Source of the DNA: Tardiphaga sp. | Lineage (GTDB): Bacteria; Pseudomonadota; Alphaproteobacteria; Rhizobiales; Xanthobacteraceae | Assembly (NCBI GenBank): GCA_014377915.1 | Contig: JACMOT010000130.1 | Coordinates: 1-26,558, forward strand | Length of the DNA: 26,558 nucleotides | Direction: 5' to 3' | Shown: positions 8,592 to 18,003 of the stretch, piece after piece | How positions within the stretch are numbered: position 1 is the stretch's first letter | Layout: each line of letters begins with the position of its first letter | Position numbers and translations under genes: made by a program | The notes under the pieces: generated by a model | The model's input: only the letters and a program-made list of their open reading frames with translations | What the model was told of the DNA's origin: nothing | Database searches by the model: none

Positions 8592-9842
8592 ATGACCACC
8601 TACAAGTCCGATTTCCTCAACGTGCTGCAGAGCCGCGGCTTGATCCATCAGGTCTCGGATCCGGAGGCGCTGGACGCGCTGGCCCTCAAGGGGCCGATCA
8701 CCGGCTACGTTGGCTACGACGCCACGGCGACATCTATCCATATCGGCAATCTGATCTCCGTCACCATGCTCTATTGGATGCAGGAAACCGGCCACAAGGC
8801 GATCACGCTGATGGGCGGCGGCACCTCGATGGTCGGCGATCCCTCCTTCCGGGATGATCAACGCCAGCTCCTCACCCAGGAGACCATCGGCACCAATATC
8901 GAAAGCATCAAGAAGGTCTACAACAACATTCTGCGCTATGACGGCGCCAACCCGGCGATCATGGTGAACAATGCCGACTGGCTGCTGAAGCTGAACTACG
9001 TTGAATTCCTGCGCGACGTCGGCCGGCATTTCTCGGTCAATCGCATGCTGGCCTTCGATAGCGTCAAGACGCGGCTCGACCGCGACCAGTCGCTGTCGTT
9101 TCTCGAATTCAACTACATGATCATGCAGGGCTACGACTTCGTCGAGCTGAACCGGCGCTACGGCTGCACGCTGCAGATGGGTGGTTCCGACCAGTGGGGC
9201 AACATCATCAATGGCGTCGATCTCAGCCACCGCATGGGCGGTCCGCAACTCTATGCGCTGACCACGCCACTGCTCACGACATCGTCCGGCGCCAAGATGG
9301 GCAAGACCGCCAAGGGCGCGGTCTGGCTCAATGGAGACCTCTTCAGCCCCTATGATTTCTGGCAATATTTTCGTAACACCGAGGATGACGACGTCGGCAA
9401 GTTCCTGAAGATTTTTACGCGGCTGCCGCTCGACGAAATCGCCAGGCTGGAACGGGTCGACGGCGCCGAGATCAACGAGGCCAAGAAGACCCTGGCGACC
9501 GAGGCCACCGCGATCGTGCACGGCCGGGAGGCCGCGATCGCAGCCACCGAAACCGCGCGAAAAACCTTCGAGGAAGGCTCGATCTCGGAAAGCCTGCCGA
9601 CCATCGATATTTCACAGGACGAACTGGCCGCCGGCATCGGCGTGCTCGGGATCTTTGTTACCGCCGGCTTTGTTGGCTCCAATGGCGAAGCGCGGCGACA
9701 GATCAAGGGCGGCGGGTTGCGCGTCAACGACGTCGCGGTCACCGATGAAAAAATGCTGCTGACGCCGGCGCTGTTGACCCCGGAAGGCGTGATCAAGATT
9801 TCGCTGGGCAAGAAGAAGCACATCCTGCTGCGTCCCGCATAG
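8592..9842 (+). CDS. tyrS: Tyrosyl-tRNA synthetase
   Basis: A class I aminoacyl-tRNA synthetase charging tRNA-Tyr in the cytosol; 416 residues, normal for the bacterial enzyme. Domains in order are the Rossmann catalytic domain with [17 protein letters not shown] (HIGH-type motif at residues 50-53), the tyrosine-binding block [22 protein letters not shown], and the second ATP motif KMGKT (235-239, standing for KMSKS). An alpha-helical anticodon domain and a C-terminal S4-type RNA-binding domain follow (about 345-416, containing [13 protein letters not shown]). The ATG at 8592 has only a weak upstream GGA, but the N-terminus [16 protein letters not shown] fits the family. The MFS gene follows 83 bases later on the same strand. 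Confidence 0.96.
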   Translation: MTTYKSDFLNVLQSRGLIHQVSDPEALDALALKGPITGYVGYDATATSIHIGNLISVTMLYWMQETGHKAITLMGGGTSMVGDPSFRDDQRQLLTQETIGTNIESIKKVYNNILRYDGANPAIMVNNADWLLKLNYVEFLRDVGRHFSVNRMLAFDSVKTRLDRDQSLSFLEFNYMIMQGYDFVELNRRYGCTLQMGGSDQWGNIINGVDLSHRMGGPQLYALTTPLLTTSSGAKMGKTAKGAVWLNGDLFSPYDFWQYFRNTEDDDVGKFLKIFTRLPLDEIARLERVDGAEINEAKKTLATEATAIVHGREAAIAATETARKTFEEGSISESLPTIDISQDELAAGIGVLGIFVTAGFVGSNGEARRQIKGGGLRVNDVAVTDEKMLLTPALLTPEGVIKISLGKKKHILLRPA

Positions 9843-9925
9843 GCCCATTCGCCCAGCGCACCTTGCCCCTGGCGCGCGAAACGCGCTCCATCGCCGGAGA
9901 CATCGCACCCAGGACGAGTCGCCGG

Positions 9926-11167
9926 ATGGAAACGCACAAGCCCGCCCCGCAGCACGCGCTGCGGACATCGCAGCATACGGCGCTCGCCGTTCTCGGTGTC
10001 TGTTTCACGCTGTCGGTGCTAGGTCGCGGTCTGCAAGAAAGTTTTACGGTCTTCCTGCTGCCGATCTCGCAATCCTTTGGCTGGGATCGCGGCGATGTGG
10101 TGTCGATCTACTCGCTGACCGCGTTATGCGTCGGCCTGGCCTCGCCACTGGTCGGCCGGCTGTTCGATCGCTCCGGACCGCGAGCGGTGTTCGTCGCCGG
10201 TGTCGCTCTGCTCGGCGGCGCCTTCCTGGCCGCGGGACACGCGCAAAAACTCTGGCAGTTCCAGCTCAGCATTGGCGTCGGCCTCGGCTTCGGCATCGCC
10301 TGCATCGGCAATGTCCCCAATTCCATCCTGCTTGGCCGCTGGTTCGGCAAGCGCCTGCCGACGGCGATGGCCGTCGTCTATTCGGCGACCGGCGCCGGCG
10401 TGCTGGTGATGCTGCCGATCGCGCAGATCCTGATCGACCATCTCGGCTGGCGTGGCGCCTATCAGGCATTTGGCTGGATGGTACTGGCTTTGCTGCCGCC
10501 GTTGCTGATCCTGCCATGGCGACGTTTCGCAGGCGGCTCCACGCATCTGGAGAAGTCGGACGCCCAGGGGTTAGCCGACCAGGGCTGGACGCTGTGGACC
10601 GCGATGCAGCATCACGCATTCTGGGCGCTGTTCTCGACCTTTTTTTTCACCGCCATCGGCATGTATGCGATCTCGCCGCAAGTCGTCGCCTATCTGATTG
10701 ATGCCGGATTCCCGCCGCTGACGTCGGCGACGGCCTGGGGCTTCAGCGGCGTGGTGCTGCTGTTCGGCATGCTCGGCGTCAGCTGGCTTGATGGCATCAT
10801 CGGACGGCGGCCCTCGATCCTGTTCAGTTACACCCTGTCGATCATCGGCATCGTGATGTTATGGCTGCTGCAATGGTACCCGAACTACTGGATGCTCACC
10901 GGATTCGTGGTCTGCTTCGGCAGCATGATCGGCTCGCGCGGGCCGCTGCTGACGGCGACCGCGATGAAGATTTTTCGCGGCGAGCGTGTCGGCACCATCT
11001 ACGGCGCCATCACCATCGGCAGCGGGCTGGGTTCGGCGTTCGGCTCATGGAGCGGCGGGCTGCTGCACGACTGGACGCAGAGCTATAATCCGCTGATCGC
11101 TTTCGCGCTAATCAGCGTGCTGCTCGGCATGATTCCATTTCTCGTGGTGCCGGCGCTCAGGCGTTAG
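9926..11167 (+). CDS. MFS transporter, monocarboxylate/oxalate-formate-antiporter-like
   Basis: An inner-membrane major facilitator protein of 413 residues with about 12 hydrophobic segments. The first is near residues 20-33 (LAVLGVCFTLSVLGRG). The loop 2-3 motif is GRLFDRSGPRAV (77-88), and the central cytoplasmic loop is short and polar (about 190-215). The sequence GVGLGFGIACIGNVPNSILLGRWFGKR resembles the oxalate/formate and monocarboxylate porter groups, so the substrate is probably an organic anion, but it cannot be read from sequence. The frame is open from a TTG at 9863. I chose the ATG at 9926 (METHKPAP) because AGGA lies about 11 bases upstream and the extra residues look non-conserved. 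It follows tyrS closely and could share its transcript. Confidence 0.88.
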   Translation: METHKPAPQHALRTSQHTALAVLGVCFTLSVLGRGLQESFTVFLLPISQSFGWDRGDVVSIYSLTALCVGLASPLVGRLFDRSGPRAVFVAGVALLGGAFLAAGHAQKLWQFQLSIGVGLGFGIACIGNVPNSILLGRWFGKRLPTAMAVVYSATGAGVLVMLPIAQILIDHLGWRGAYQAFGWMVLALLPPLLILPWRRFAGGSTHLEKSDAQGLADQGWTLWTAMQHHAFWALFSTFFFTAIGMYAISPQVVAYLIDAGFPPLTSATAWGFSGVVLLFGMLGVSWLDGIIGRRPSILFSYTLSIIGIVMLWLLQWYPNYWMLTGFVVCFGSMIGSRGPLLTATAMKIFRGERVGTIYGAITIGSGLGSAFGSWSGGLLHDWTQSYNPLIAFALISVLLGMIPFLVVPALRR

Positions 11168-11263
11168 TTCGCCACGCGCACTTGCGTTGCAGTTCATGCC
11201 GTTGGGTGGCTCGTCGGACTCGCGGCACGGCTTGCATTGCACATAATTTCCCGCACCTGAATA

Positions 11264-11303
11264 CCGTATACGGCCTTTTACGAATGTTAAGCAGGTTCCT
11301 GCT
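11264..11303. promoter_or_regulatory. Two palindromes upstream of the first chemoreceptor gene
   Basis: Within the 175-base gap before the chemoreceptor are CCGTATACGG (11264-11273, perfect) and AGCAGGTTCCTGCT (11290-11303, 6-bp arms with a TT centre). They lie 40-80 bases before the start codon, where an operator would be expected. No factor can be assigned. Confidence 0.3.
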
Positions 11304-11342
11304 AATTCTCTGGTGGTATTTATCAGACACCAAGGTCGATTT

Positions 11343-13037
11343 ATGACAATGCTTAGCCGTCTCACCATCCGCTCGAAGCTTGCCAGCATGGTCGCCGTTT
11401 CGGCGATAGCCGTTTGCGTGGTCATCGCGGTTTCGGCGGCGCTCAGCCAGAAGCGGATGCTCGAGGACCGGATCGATCAGCTACATACCGCGGTCGACAT
11501 GATGATCGGCATGGCACAGACGCTGCAGGACGAAGTCACGGCTGGCACGATGACGCTGCCCGACGCACAGGCGCAGTTCCGCCAGCGCGGCAAGGGCATG
11601 ATGTTCAATGGTGGACAAGGTTACGCCGTGGTCTACCGCGCTGACCAGTCGATCCTGCTTAACGCCGCAAACCCAAAGCTTGAGGGCAAGATCACGGGTG
11701 CGACCGATTCCAATGGCGTATTGATCGCCAAAGCCATTATCGACGCCGCGCGCCTGAAGCCTGAAGGAAATACAGCATCCTATCTTTATCCGCGCCCCGG
11801 TCAGACGGTGCCGGTGCAAAAGCTAGTATTCGCCAAGACCTTCGCGCCTTGGAATGCGACCTTCGGCGTCGGCCTCTACACCGACGACCTTGACTCCGAC
11901 GTCAACACGCTGCTGCTGAAACTCGGCGCGATCGGCGTCGGCGTCCTGATCCTGATGGCGTTCATGTCCTGGCTGATCGCCCACGACGTACTTGGCGCGC
12001 TGAAGCGGCTTCAGCTTCGGATGCGGCGTATCGCTGGCGGCGCCCTCGACGGCGCCGTCGCTGAAACCGAACGTGGCGACGAGATCGGTCGAATGGCCGA
12101 GACGCTGGAGATGCTGCGCCAGACATCTCTGAGCGCTCGCTCGCTCGAATCCGAGCAGTCCCGGTTGAAGCAATCAGGCGAAACCGAAAAGCGCGACGCG
12201 CTGATCGGTCTCGCCAACCGCTTCGACGCGTCGGTCGGACAGTTGGTCGGCCTGATGGCCACCGGGTCGACGCAGCTCGAGTCCACCGCGCAATCCATGA
12301 CGGGCACCGCCGACCGCACCAACCAGCAGGCCACGCTGGTCAGCACCGCCGCCTCCGAAGCCAGCACCCGCGTCCAGACGGTCGCTTCGGCCGCCGAGGA
12401 ACTGTCGTCCTCGATCATCGAGATCAGCCGCCAGATGGCACAGTCCGCCAGGATCACCACCCATGCCGTCGATAGCGCCCGCCGCACCGACACCATCGTC
12501 CGCGCTCTGGCCGATGGCGCGCAGCAGATCGAGCATGTCGTCGAGCTGATCTCCAGCATCGCCGGCCAGACCAACCTGCTGGCGCTGAATGCCACCATCG
12601 AAGCCGCCCGCGCCGGCGACGCCGGCCGCGGTTTCGCGGTCGTGGCTTCGGAAGTGAAAAGTCTGGCGGGCCAGACCGCCGACGCCACCAAGGAAATCGG
12701 GCTGCGGATCGCCCAGATCCAGGCGGCGACCAAGGAGGCTGTCGAGGCGATTCAGGGCATCACCGCGACCATCGAAGAGGTCAGCGCCATCGCCACCACG
12801 ATCGGCTCCGCTATCGAAGAGCAGGGCGCGGCCACCGCCGAGATCGCCCGCAACGTCACCCAGACGGCGCAGGCGACGCAGGACGTGACGACCAATATCG
12901 GTGGTGTCAGCGCGGCCGCGCAGGAAACCGGCACCGCCGCCGGCATGGTCCTCAGTGCCGCTTCCGGCCTGTCAAAGCAGGCCCGGCAGCTATCGGGTGA
13001 GGTGAGCACCTTTCTCGCCGGTGTTCGCGCGGCATAG
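11343..13037 (+). CDS. Methyl-accepting chemotaxis protein with single Cache (sCache_2-like) sensor
   Basis: A transmembrane chemoreceptor of 564 residues that controls CheA-CheW and so flagellar rotation. Order: short cytoplasmic N-terminus; TM1 about 14-34; periplasmic Cache domain about 36-185 with the typical QARFRQ-like helix, GQGYAVVYRADQSILLNAANP, and the closing KTFAPWNATFGVGLYTDDLD; TM2 about 188-210; HAMP about 210-262; then the long coiled-coil signalling domain with the conserved tip [20 protein letters not shown] near residues 405-425. It ends GVRAA and lacks a CheR-docking pentapeptide. Family ligands are usually small organic acids; the real ligand is unknown. AAGG seven bases before the ATG at 11343 decides the start over an upstream in-frame codon at 11313. 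Confidence 0.94.
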   Translation: MTMLSRLTIRSKLASMVAVSAIAVCVVIAVSAALSQKRMLEDRIDQLHTAVDMMIGMAQTLQDEVTAGTMTLPDAQAQFRQRGKGMMFNGGQGYAVVYRADQSILLNAANPKLEGKITGATDSNGVLIAKAIIDAARLKPEGNTASYLYPRPGQTVPVQKLVFAKTFAPWNATFGVGLYTDDLDSDVNTLLLKLGAIGVGVLILMAFMSWLIAHDVLGALKRLQLRMRRIAGGALDGAVAETERGDEIGRMAETLEMLRQTSLSARSLESEQSRLKQSGETEKRDALIGLANRFDASVGQLVGLMATGSTQLESTAQSMTGTADRTNQQATLVSTAASEASTRVQTVASAAEELSSSIIEISRQMAQSARITTHAVDSARRTDTIVRALADGAQQIEHVVELISSIAGQTNLLALNATIEAARAGDAGRGFAVVASEVKSLAGQTADATKEIGLRIAQIQAATKEAVEAIQGITATIEEVSAIATTIGSAIEEQGAATAEIARNVTQTAQATQDVTTNIGGVSAAAQETGTAAGMVLSAASGLSKQARQLSGEVSTFLAGVRAA

Positions 13038-13144
13038 GCTACGCCACGACCAACGGGCGCGATCCGCAGGCATCACAGGCGTGGCGACGATTGCGGCAGA
13101 TCACAGCGTCGCGGGCACCGCATCTGCTTACGTCGCGGTTGATA

Positions 13145-16100
13145 TCAGTTCGGAGATCCCGGGAATTCCGCCGGGTTGTTCGGCTTGCCGGTCGGAAATT
13201 CCATGATTTTTCGCGTGACGCCGGGCAGGATAGCGGAGATCGGGTTGACGCGCAGCACCGGCGCGCCGGGGGTACCGACGACCTCATAGGTGATGCCGAA
13301 CAGGCCCTCATTGCTGCCGCCGAGGAACAGCCCGACGATCGGGATCTGATTGAACATGTTGTTCAAGCCGAACAGCGGAACGATGGTGCCGCGCATGTGA
13401 ACCTCACTGGCGGGATAGTCGATGCTGCCTTCGATCGTGGCACCGATCACCGGTCCCTTGACCACGCCTTCCCGGATCGCGAGCTGGCCGTTCTGCCGGG
13501 TGAATTCGGCGCGCAAGCGGGTGAAGCCGATGCTGTTCTGGGCGCCCGACGCACCGCCCCCGGTAACGCTGGCCAACTGCGCTTCGCCCTTGACGGCGAA
13601 GTTGGTCACATTGATCAGCCCCTCTTTCGGGCGCGAATCCGTGGTCGGAGCATCCATCGCCAGCGACAGCTGGCCACCATACACCTTGGCATAGGTATCG
13701 GTGAATCTCAGCAGCGAACCCGCATCCCCCGTCTCGACAACGATGACGTCGCGGGCGGCCCCCTGCGCGCGACCGCGCATGTCGCCGGTCAGCGGCGTGT
13801 CACGGCCGAGCTTGCCGGACAGCGTGAAGCTCTTGATCGTGCCGCCGCGCCGCGAAATCTTGGCATCGACACTGCGTACCGCCTCGCCATAATAGCCGGC
13901 GACGGCGCCGAGCTTCACGTCGACATCGAAGTCGATGCTCTTGGACTTGCTCTTGGGATCGGCTTCCTTGCCTGAAATAGCCGACTTCAAGAAGCCGCGA
14001 CCATCGAACACATCGCCGCGCATCGTGACCTTGAGCACGCCGTCGGTTCCGCGGTCGGCGCGAAGCGAGGTCTTGTCGCCGTCCGAGGGCGAATAGGTCG
14101 GGAAATTGGCGCTGACCAGATCGCCGGACTGATCGATCTCCACCGCGCCCTTGATCTGCGCGCCACTGCCTTCGATCATGATATCCTCGAACCGCGTCGA
14201 CGGTCCCTTCTGCACCACGTTGAATACCGCGCGGCCAGTCTTGCCGGGCAGCTTGACCCAGCCCGGCAGAACATTGTCGAGCTTCATCGCCGTCAGATCG
14301 GCTTCGATCCCCATCTTGCTATCGCGATCGCCGCTGCCGATCTTGCCGACCAGCTTGATCGGAAGCGCGCCGCTGACCGATGGACCAAGATCGAAGCCCA
14401 GCCTGGCCCGGCTGGCGTCGTCGAGCGTCGCCTGCAAACGGACGTCGGCGTCGCCATCCGACGGCTTGCGGTAGTCGAGCGACGCCGTTTGCCCGTTGAT
14501 CTTGACGTCGCCCTTGACCTGATAACCCTGATTATTGGCGATCACTTTGAGCGCGCTGGCTTCGAGTTTCTGGCCCATCACCATCTTGTCGCCGGAGAAG
14601 CCGGCGAGGTCGGCGTTGATGCTGTAGCTGGTATCGGTCTTGGTGAGCTCCCGCTTGATCGGCAGACCCAGTGCCACCAGTGCCGAGACATTTCCCTTGC
14701 TGGAATTCGGATCGATCAGATTGCCGGTGAATTCATTGAGGCGGTCCGATGCCAGGATCTCCGCCACCGCCGGCACCGGGCCATCGATCTTGAAGCGGAC
14801 CTTGGCCGGCGACGGTTTCGGCACCATGTCCGGGACTTCGAACACGATGTCGCTGAGGGCCAGCTTGCGGCCGCCTGGGGTGTCGATACCGGCCTGACCG
14901 ATCGTCACGGTCGCGGTGCGTCCGGTAACCCGGGCCCGCAGGTCGGCATCCCGGATCAGCGGCAGGTCATCCACCGGCCGCAGCGCGACACCATTGGCGA
15001 CAATGGTGACGTTCAGGCCGTCATCGGGAATCGGCGGGCCGCGGCGCGACAGGTTTCGCACCGGCGAGTTGACGGCAATTTCCAGCCGCTGCAACGAGCC
15101 TCGTTCGATGCGCTCAATGACCCATTCCCGGACCTCCGGCACCACCAGGACAGGCCACATCCGCTTCAGCGCGGAGGCCGACATCGGCGTGCCGGCAAGA
15201 CCCAGCGTCAGACGCGGCTCGCCGGCATAATCAATACTGCCGCTGCCCGCGAGACCGATCTCGCCATTGCTGATATCGGCCTGGGTCAGCAAGACGCGCT
15301 TATTGTCGGTGTCAAACCGGAAGCCGACAGAGATGCGATTGAAAATCAGCGGCTGCTCGCCCTCGGTGCCCGCCAACACGATCGTGCCGCCACTCAGACC
15401 CGCCTGCCAGTTCGACACCACGTCGTTCGGCGGCTCGATATGCACCATCGAGGTGACGCGATTGGCGCCGGAGATCACCTTGAACGGCGCCAGCAGCACG
15501 CGGCGGCCGGCATCCCATTCGACATTGATCTCGGCCTGATCGATCGGCATCGGATAATCCGGCGTATCATTGTCGATGATATGGCCGGCACCTGCATTGA
15601 TCTTGCCACGGAAATAGGTCGGCAGACCGTCGCGACCGAGTTCGCCGTTGAGCACTCCGGTCAGTGGCAGATCCGCGCTGTAGGTCAGGTCCTTCAGGCG
15701 CAGCGCCAGCAGGATGTTGGTGGTCGAAACCTTATCGGCGCGGATCTCGACCGAGCGCACGCCGTTCGCCGGCGCGCCGACGGTCACGCCCAGCGACCAC
15801 GGATGCAAGCCCGCCTCGCCGACGCTCATGGCGACGCCGCCGCCATGCGGCCGACGAAGGATCAGCGTGATATTGTCGAAGTTCGACGTATTGCCGCGCT
15901 GCTGGTCATCCACGATCAATCTGCCGTTCTTCAACCCGATCTCGTTGAGATTCTGGCCGTCGAGGCCGGTCAGGCTAAGACTGTCGAGCCAGTCCAGCCC
16001 GGCCAGCAATCCGCCGGCGGGTTCCGGCTTGTCGGCGGTGGGCGGTGTCGGTGCTACCTGGACCAGCGGCGCCACCTGCCCGGGCGGCAGCGAAAGCGAT

Positions 16101-16870
16101 GGCCCGGTCGGGACCGGCGCCGGCAAGGTCGCCGGCAGCCGCGTCGATGCCACGCCGGTTGCGAGCGGACGCGCATTGTCTCCGGTGGACACCGTGACCT
16201 GTCCGTCCGGCGTGATCCGCACCGAGAGAACGGCGTCCACCAGATTGAGGCTTTCGGCGCGCAGCCGCCCCATCAGCATCGCGGGAACCGAGAGCTTAAC
16301 CTCGGCCTTCGGCGCGCTGGCCACGATGGCGTGATCGCGATCCCGCACCACGATGTCACGGATGCGGACGGCGACGCGGACCCGGCCGGCGCGTTCGATC
16401 TGCGTGCCGCCCACCTCGACGCTGTTGCCCTGGCCGATATTGTCCTGGATGGCCTCGGCGAGCCACGGCGTCGCCATGTCGAAATTGATCGGGCCGGCGC
16501 CAAGTCGCCACCACAGGGCCCCGAAGCATCCGGCGAAGATCAGGACCAGCACGGCAAGGCTGACCGCGATGCGCTTCAGCCAGCGCCCGCCGCCGAACCA
16601 ACCCAGTATGGCCGCTAGGCTCTCCCCAAAACGGTGCCATCGCGTCGGTGGTTTGGACAGCAGCCGGCGAGCGCGACGATGAGCCATCTCGTCATGATCG
16701 TGATCCCAACCGGCATCATCCCATTGCGAAGGCTGGTCGTTGGCACGCGGACGTGTCGCTTGGGGCGGCTTATTTCTTGCCATAGCCTCTGGGTGCTGGC
16801 GCTCTTTGCTGGATCGGCTGCGGCCGGAGTTGCGCGCATCAACGGTGGACGGGCGCTCCTCTGCCGGCAT
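13145..16870 (-). CDS. Giant AsmA/YhdP-like envelope protein (DUF3971 and AsmA-like C-terminal domains)
   Basis: A 1241-residue inner-membrane-anchored protein facing the periplasm. A charged cytosolic N-terminus (Arg/Asp/His-rich, residues 1-98) is followed by one membrane segment (about 99-120, RIAVSLAVLVLIFAGCFGAL). More than 1100 residues of repetitive beta-strand sequence follow, as in AsmA, TamB and YhdP, which are thought to form hydrophobic grooves carrying phospholipids to the outer membrane. Length is close to E. coli YhdP (1266). The C-terminal part (RLRAEFTRQNGQLAIREGVVKGP to GTIVPLFGLNNMFNQIPIVG) is the typical AsmA-like C-terminal region. Start: ATG at 16870 has AGAGGA nine bases upstream; the ATG at 16783 has a poorly spaced site and is the alternative (1212 residues). 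Divergent from the peroxiredoxin. Confidence 0.9.
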   Translation of the reverse strand: MPAEERPSTVDARNSGRSRSSKERQHPEAMARNKPPQATRPRANDQPSQWDDAGWDHDHDEMAHRRARRLLSKPPTRWHRFGESLAAILGWFGGGRWLKRIAVSLAVLVLIFAGCFGALWWRLGAGPINFDMATPWLAEAIQDNIGQGNSVEVGGTQIERAGRVRVAVRIRDIVVRDRDHAIVASAPKAEVKLSVPAMLMGRLRAESLNLVDAVLSVRITPDGQVTVSTGDNARPLATGVASTRLPATLPAPVPTGPSLSLPPGQVAPLVQVAPTPPTADKPEPAGGLLAGLDWLDSLSLTGLDGQNLNEIGLKNGRLIVDDQQRGNTSNFDNITLILRRPHGGGVAMSVGEAGLHPWSLGVTVGAPANGVRSVEIRADKVSTTNILLALRLKDLTYSADLPLTGVLNGELGRDGLPTYFRGKINAGAGHIIDNDTPDYPMPIDQAEINVEWDAGRRVLLAPFKVISGANRVTSMVHIEPPNDVVSNWQAGLSGGTIVLAGTEGEQPLIFNRISVGFRFDTDNKRVLLTQADISNGEIGLAGSGSIDYAGEPRLTLGLAGTPMSASALKRMWPVLVVPEVREWVIERIERGSLQRLEIAVNSPVRNLSRRGPPIPDDGLNVTIVANGVALRPVDDLPLIRDADLRARVTGRTATVTIGQAGIDTPGGRKLALSDIVFEVPDMVPKPSPAKVRFKIDGPVPAVAEILASDRLNEFTGNLIDPNSSKGNVSALVALGLPIKRELTKTDTSYSINADLAGFSGDKMVMGQKLEASALKVIANNQGYQVKGDVKINGQTASLDYRKPSDGDADVRLQATLDDASRARLGFDLGPSVSGALPIKLVGKIGSGDRDSKMGIEADLTAMKLDNVLPGWVKLPGKTGRAVFNVVQKGPSTRFEDIMIEGSGAQIKGAVEIDQSGDLVSANFPTYSPSDGDKTSLRADRGTDGVLKVTMRGDVFDGRGFLKSAISGKEADPKSKSKSIDFDVDVKLGAVAGYYGEAVRSVDAKISRRGGTIKSFTLSGKLGRDTPLTGDMRGRAQGAARDVIVVETGDAGSLLRFTDTYAKVYGGQLSLAMDAPTTDSRPKEGLINVTNFAVKGEAQLASVTGGGASGAQNSIGFTRLRAEFTRQNGQLAIREGVVKGPVIGATIEGSIDYPASEVHMRGTIVPLFGLNNMFNQIPIVGLFLGGSNEGLFGITYEVVGTPGAPVLRVNPISAILPGVTRKIMEFPTGKPNNPAEFPGSPN

Positions 16871-17080
16871 TACGGCCAATCCTCTGTTGAAATAGTAGCT
16901 CGTCGTCCTGCCGTTGCGGCACCATAGGGCGCAAGGAGCGTGTCGTGTATTGCGTCGAATCTTTTGCGACCATACTCCGGGGTCAGCGAATTTGCACCGC
17001 GACTGCTGTTCCAGCCAGGCCCGCCGGTCCGCGTCCTCAACACCATCACTGACCCGCTGAAAGCGACGAAAGGAAGGCGT

Positions 17081-17908
17081 ATGTCCAAGAAATTGCGCGA
17101 GAATCCATCCAAGGCCGCGGTCACCAAAGCGGCCCACGGTTCCAAAGCCGCGGTGAAAAAGCTCGCCGGCAAGACGGCCCAGCCTGCGACCAAATCGCCC
17201 GTCAGGAAAACCACGAAGAAGGTGGTGAAGAAGACCGCGCCGCCGGCCCCAAAAAAAATCAGCGCTAGCCCCTCCGTGAAGGCTCCGGCCAAGGCCGCCG
17301 CCAAACCGGCAAAACCAGCGGTCGCGGCCAAACAATCTGCAAAACCGGCCGTCGCGGTGAAGCCGCCGACGGTGAAGACCGCGACCAAGAAGCCTGCTCT
17401 CGCCAAGCCGACCAAGCCGAAGATCGTGCCCGTTGCCGCACCGGCGATCGCCGAGGAAGGCGCGAGGGCGCCCGCTTTCAACCTGCCGCGCGACGGCGGA
17501 GCAACGGTATCGCTGGCCGATTATGCCGACCAGAAGCTGGTGATTTTCTTTTATCCACGCGCCAACACCCCGGGCTGTACCAAGGAAGCGATCGATTTCA
17601 CCCGCCTCGCCGCCGACTTTGCCGCCGCCGGCACCGCCGTACTGGGCGTTTCGGCCGACCCCCTGAAGGCCCAGGAATCATTTCGCGACAAGCACGATCT
17701 GACCACGCCGCTGCTCTCCGACGAGACCCACGGCATGCTCGAATCATATGGAGCTTGGGGCGAAAAATCGATGTACGGCAAAGCCTTCCAGGGAGTCTTT
17801 CGGACAACGGTTCTGATCGACGCGAGCGGTATCGTCCGCACCATCTGGCGTGGCGTGAAGGTCGATGGCCATGCCGAGGCGGTGCTTGCGGAAGCCCGTC
17901 GCATCTGA
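17081..17908 (+). CDS. PrxQ/BCP-type peroxiredoxin with long Lys/Ala/Pro-rich N-terminal tail
   Basis: A thiol peroxidase of the bacterioferritin-comigratory-protein (PrxQ) family, reducing H2O2 and organic hydroperoxides. Residues 1 to about 125 are a low-complexity tail of Lys, Ala, Pro, Thr and Val, resembling eukaryotic histone H1 and bacterial H1-like tails. Residues 126-275 are the catalytic domain, with FFYPRANTPGCTKEA carrying the peroxidatic Cys166. The resolving cysteine usually five residues later is Ile171, and no other cysteine exists in the protein, so it would work as a 1-Cys enzyme. AAAGGAAGG just before the ATG at 17081 fixes the start; the open frame extends back to 16940 without support. 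The tail is probably cytosolic and disordered; it has no hydrophobic segment. Divergent from the AsmA-like gene. Confidence 0.92.
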   Translation: MSKKLRENPSKAAVTKAAHGSKAAVKKLAGKTAQPATKSPVRKTTKKVVKKTAPPAPKKISASPSVKAPAKAAAKPAKPAVAAKQSAKPAVAVKPPTVKTATKKPALAKPTKPKIVPVAAPAIAEEGARAPAFNLPRDGGATVSLADYADQKLVIFFYPRANTPGCTKEAIDFTRLAADFAAAGTAVLGVSADPLKAQESFRDKHDLTTPLLSDETHGMLESYGAWGEKSMYGKAFQGVFRTTVLIDASGIVRTIWRGVKVDGHAEAVLAEARRI

Positions 17909-18003
17909 GCCAATCCGTTCGCTCAAAATTAACCATGAGCGGTTCAAATCAGCCCGTGAATTGAGCTGGCCGGGGCGTTTGCCCGGTTGGCGCGGGAGTA
18001 TTG

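Noticed and set aside
8493..9521. A 342-codon minus-strand frame over tyrS
   Set aside because: Antisense shadow of a clearly conserved synthetase.
11228..11242. Sigma-54 promoter (GGCACGGCTTGC) before the first chemoreceptor
   Set aside because: The GG and GC elements are two bases too close for the strict -24/-12 spacing.
14489..16618. A 709-codon open frame on the plus strand
   Set aside because: It lies entirely antisense to the AsmA-like gene, has His/Arg/Gln-rich composition typical of a shadow of GC-rich coding DNA, and shows no recognisable domain or ribosome-binding site.
16940..17080. Upstream extension of the peroxiredoxin frame
   Set aside because: No ribosome-binding site at the upstream codon, whereas AAAGGAAGG lies directly before the ATG at 17081.
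17970..17986. CCGGGGC-GTTT-GCCCGG as terminator of the peroxiredoxin
   Set aside because: The stem is short and bulged and has no T-run, so it is not supported as a terminator.
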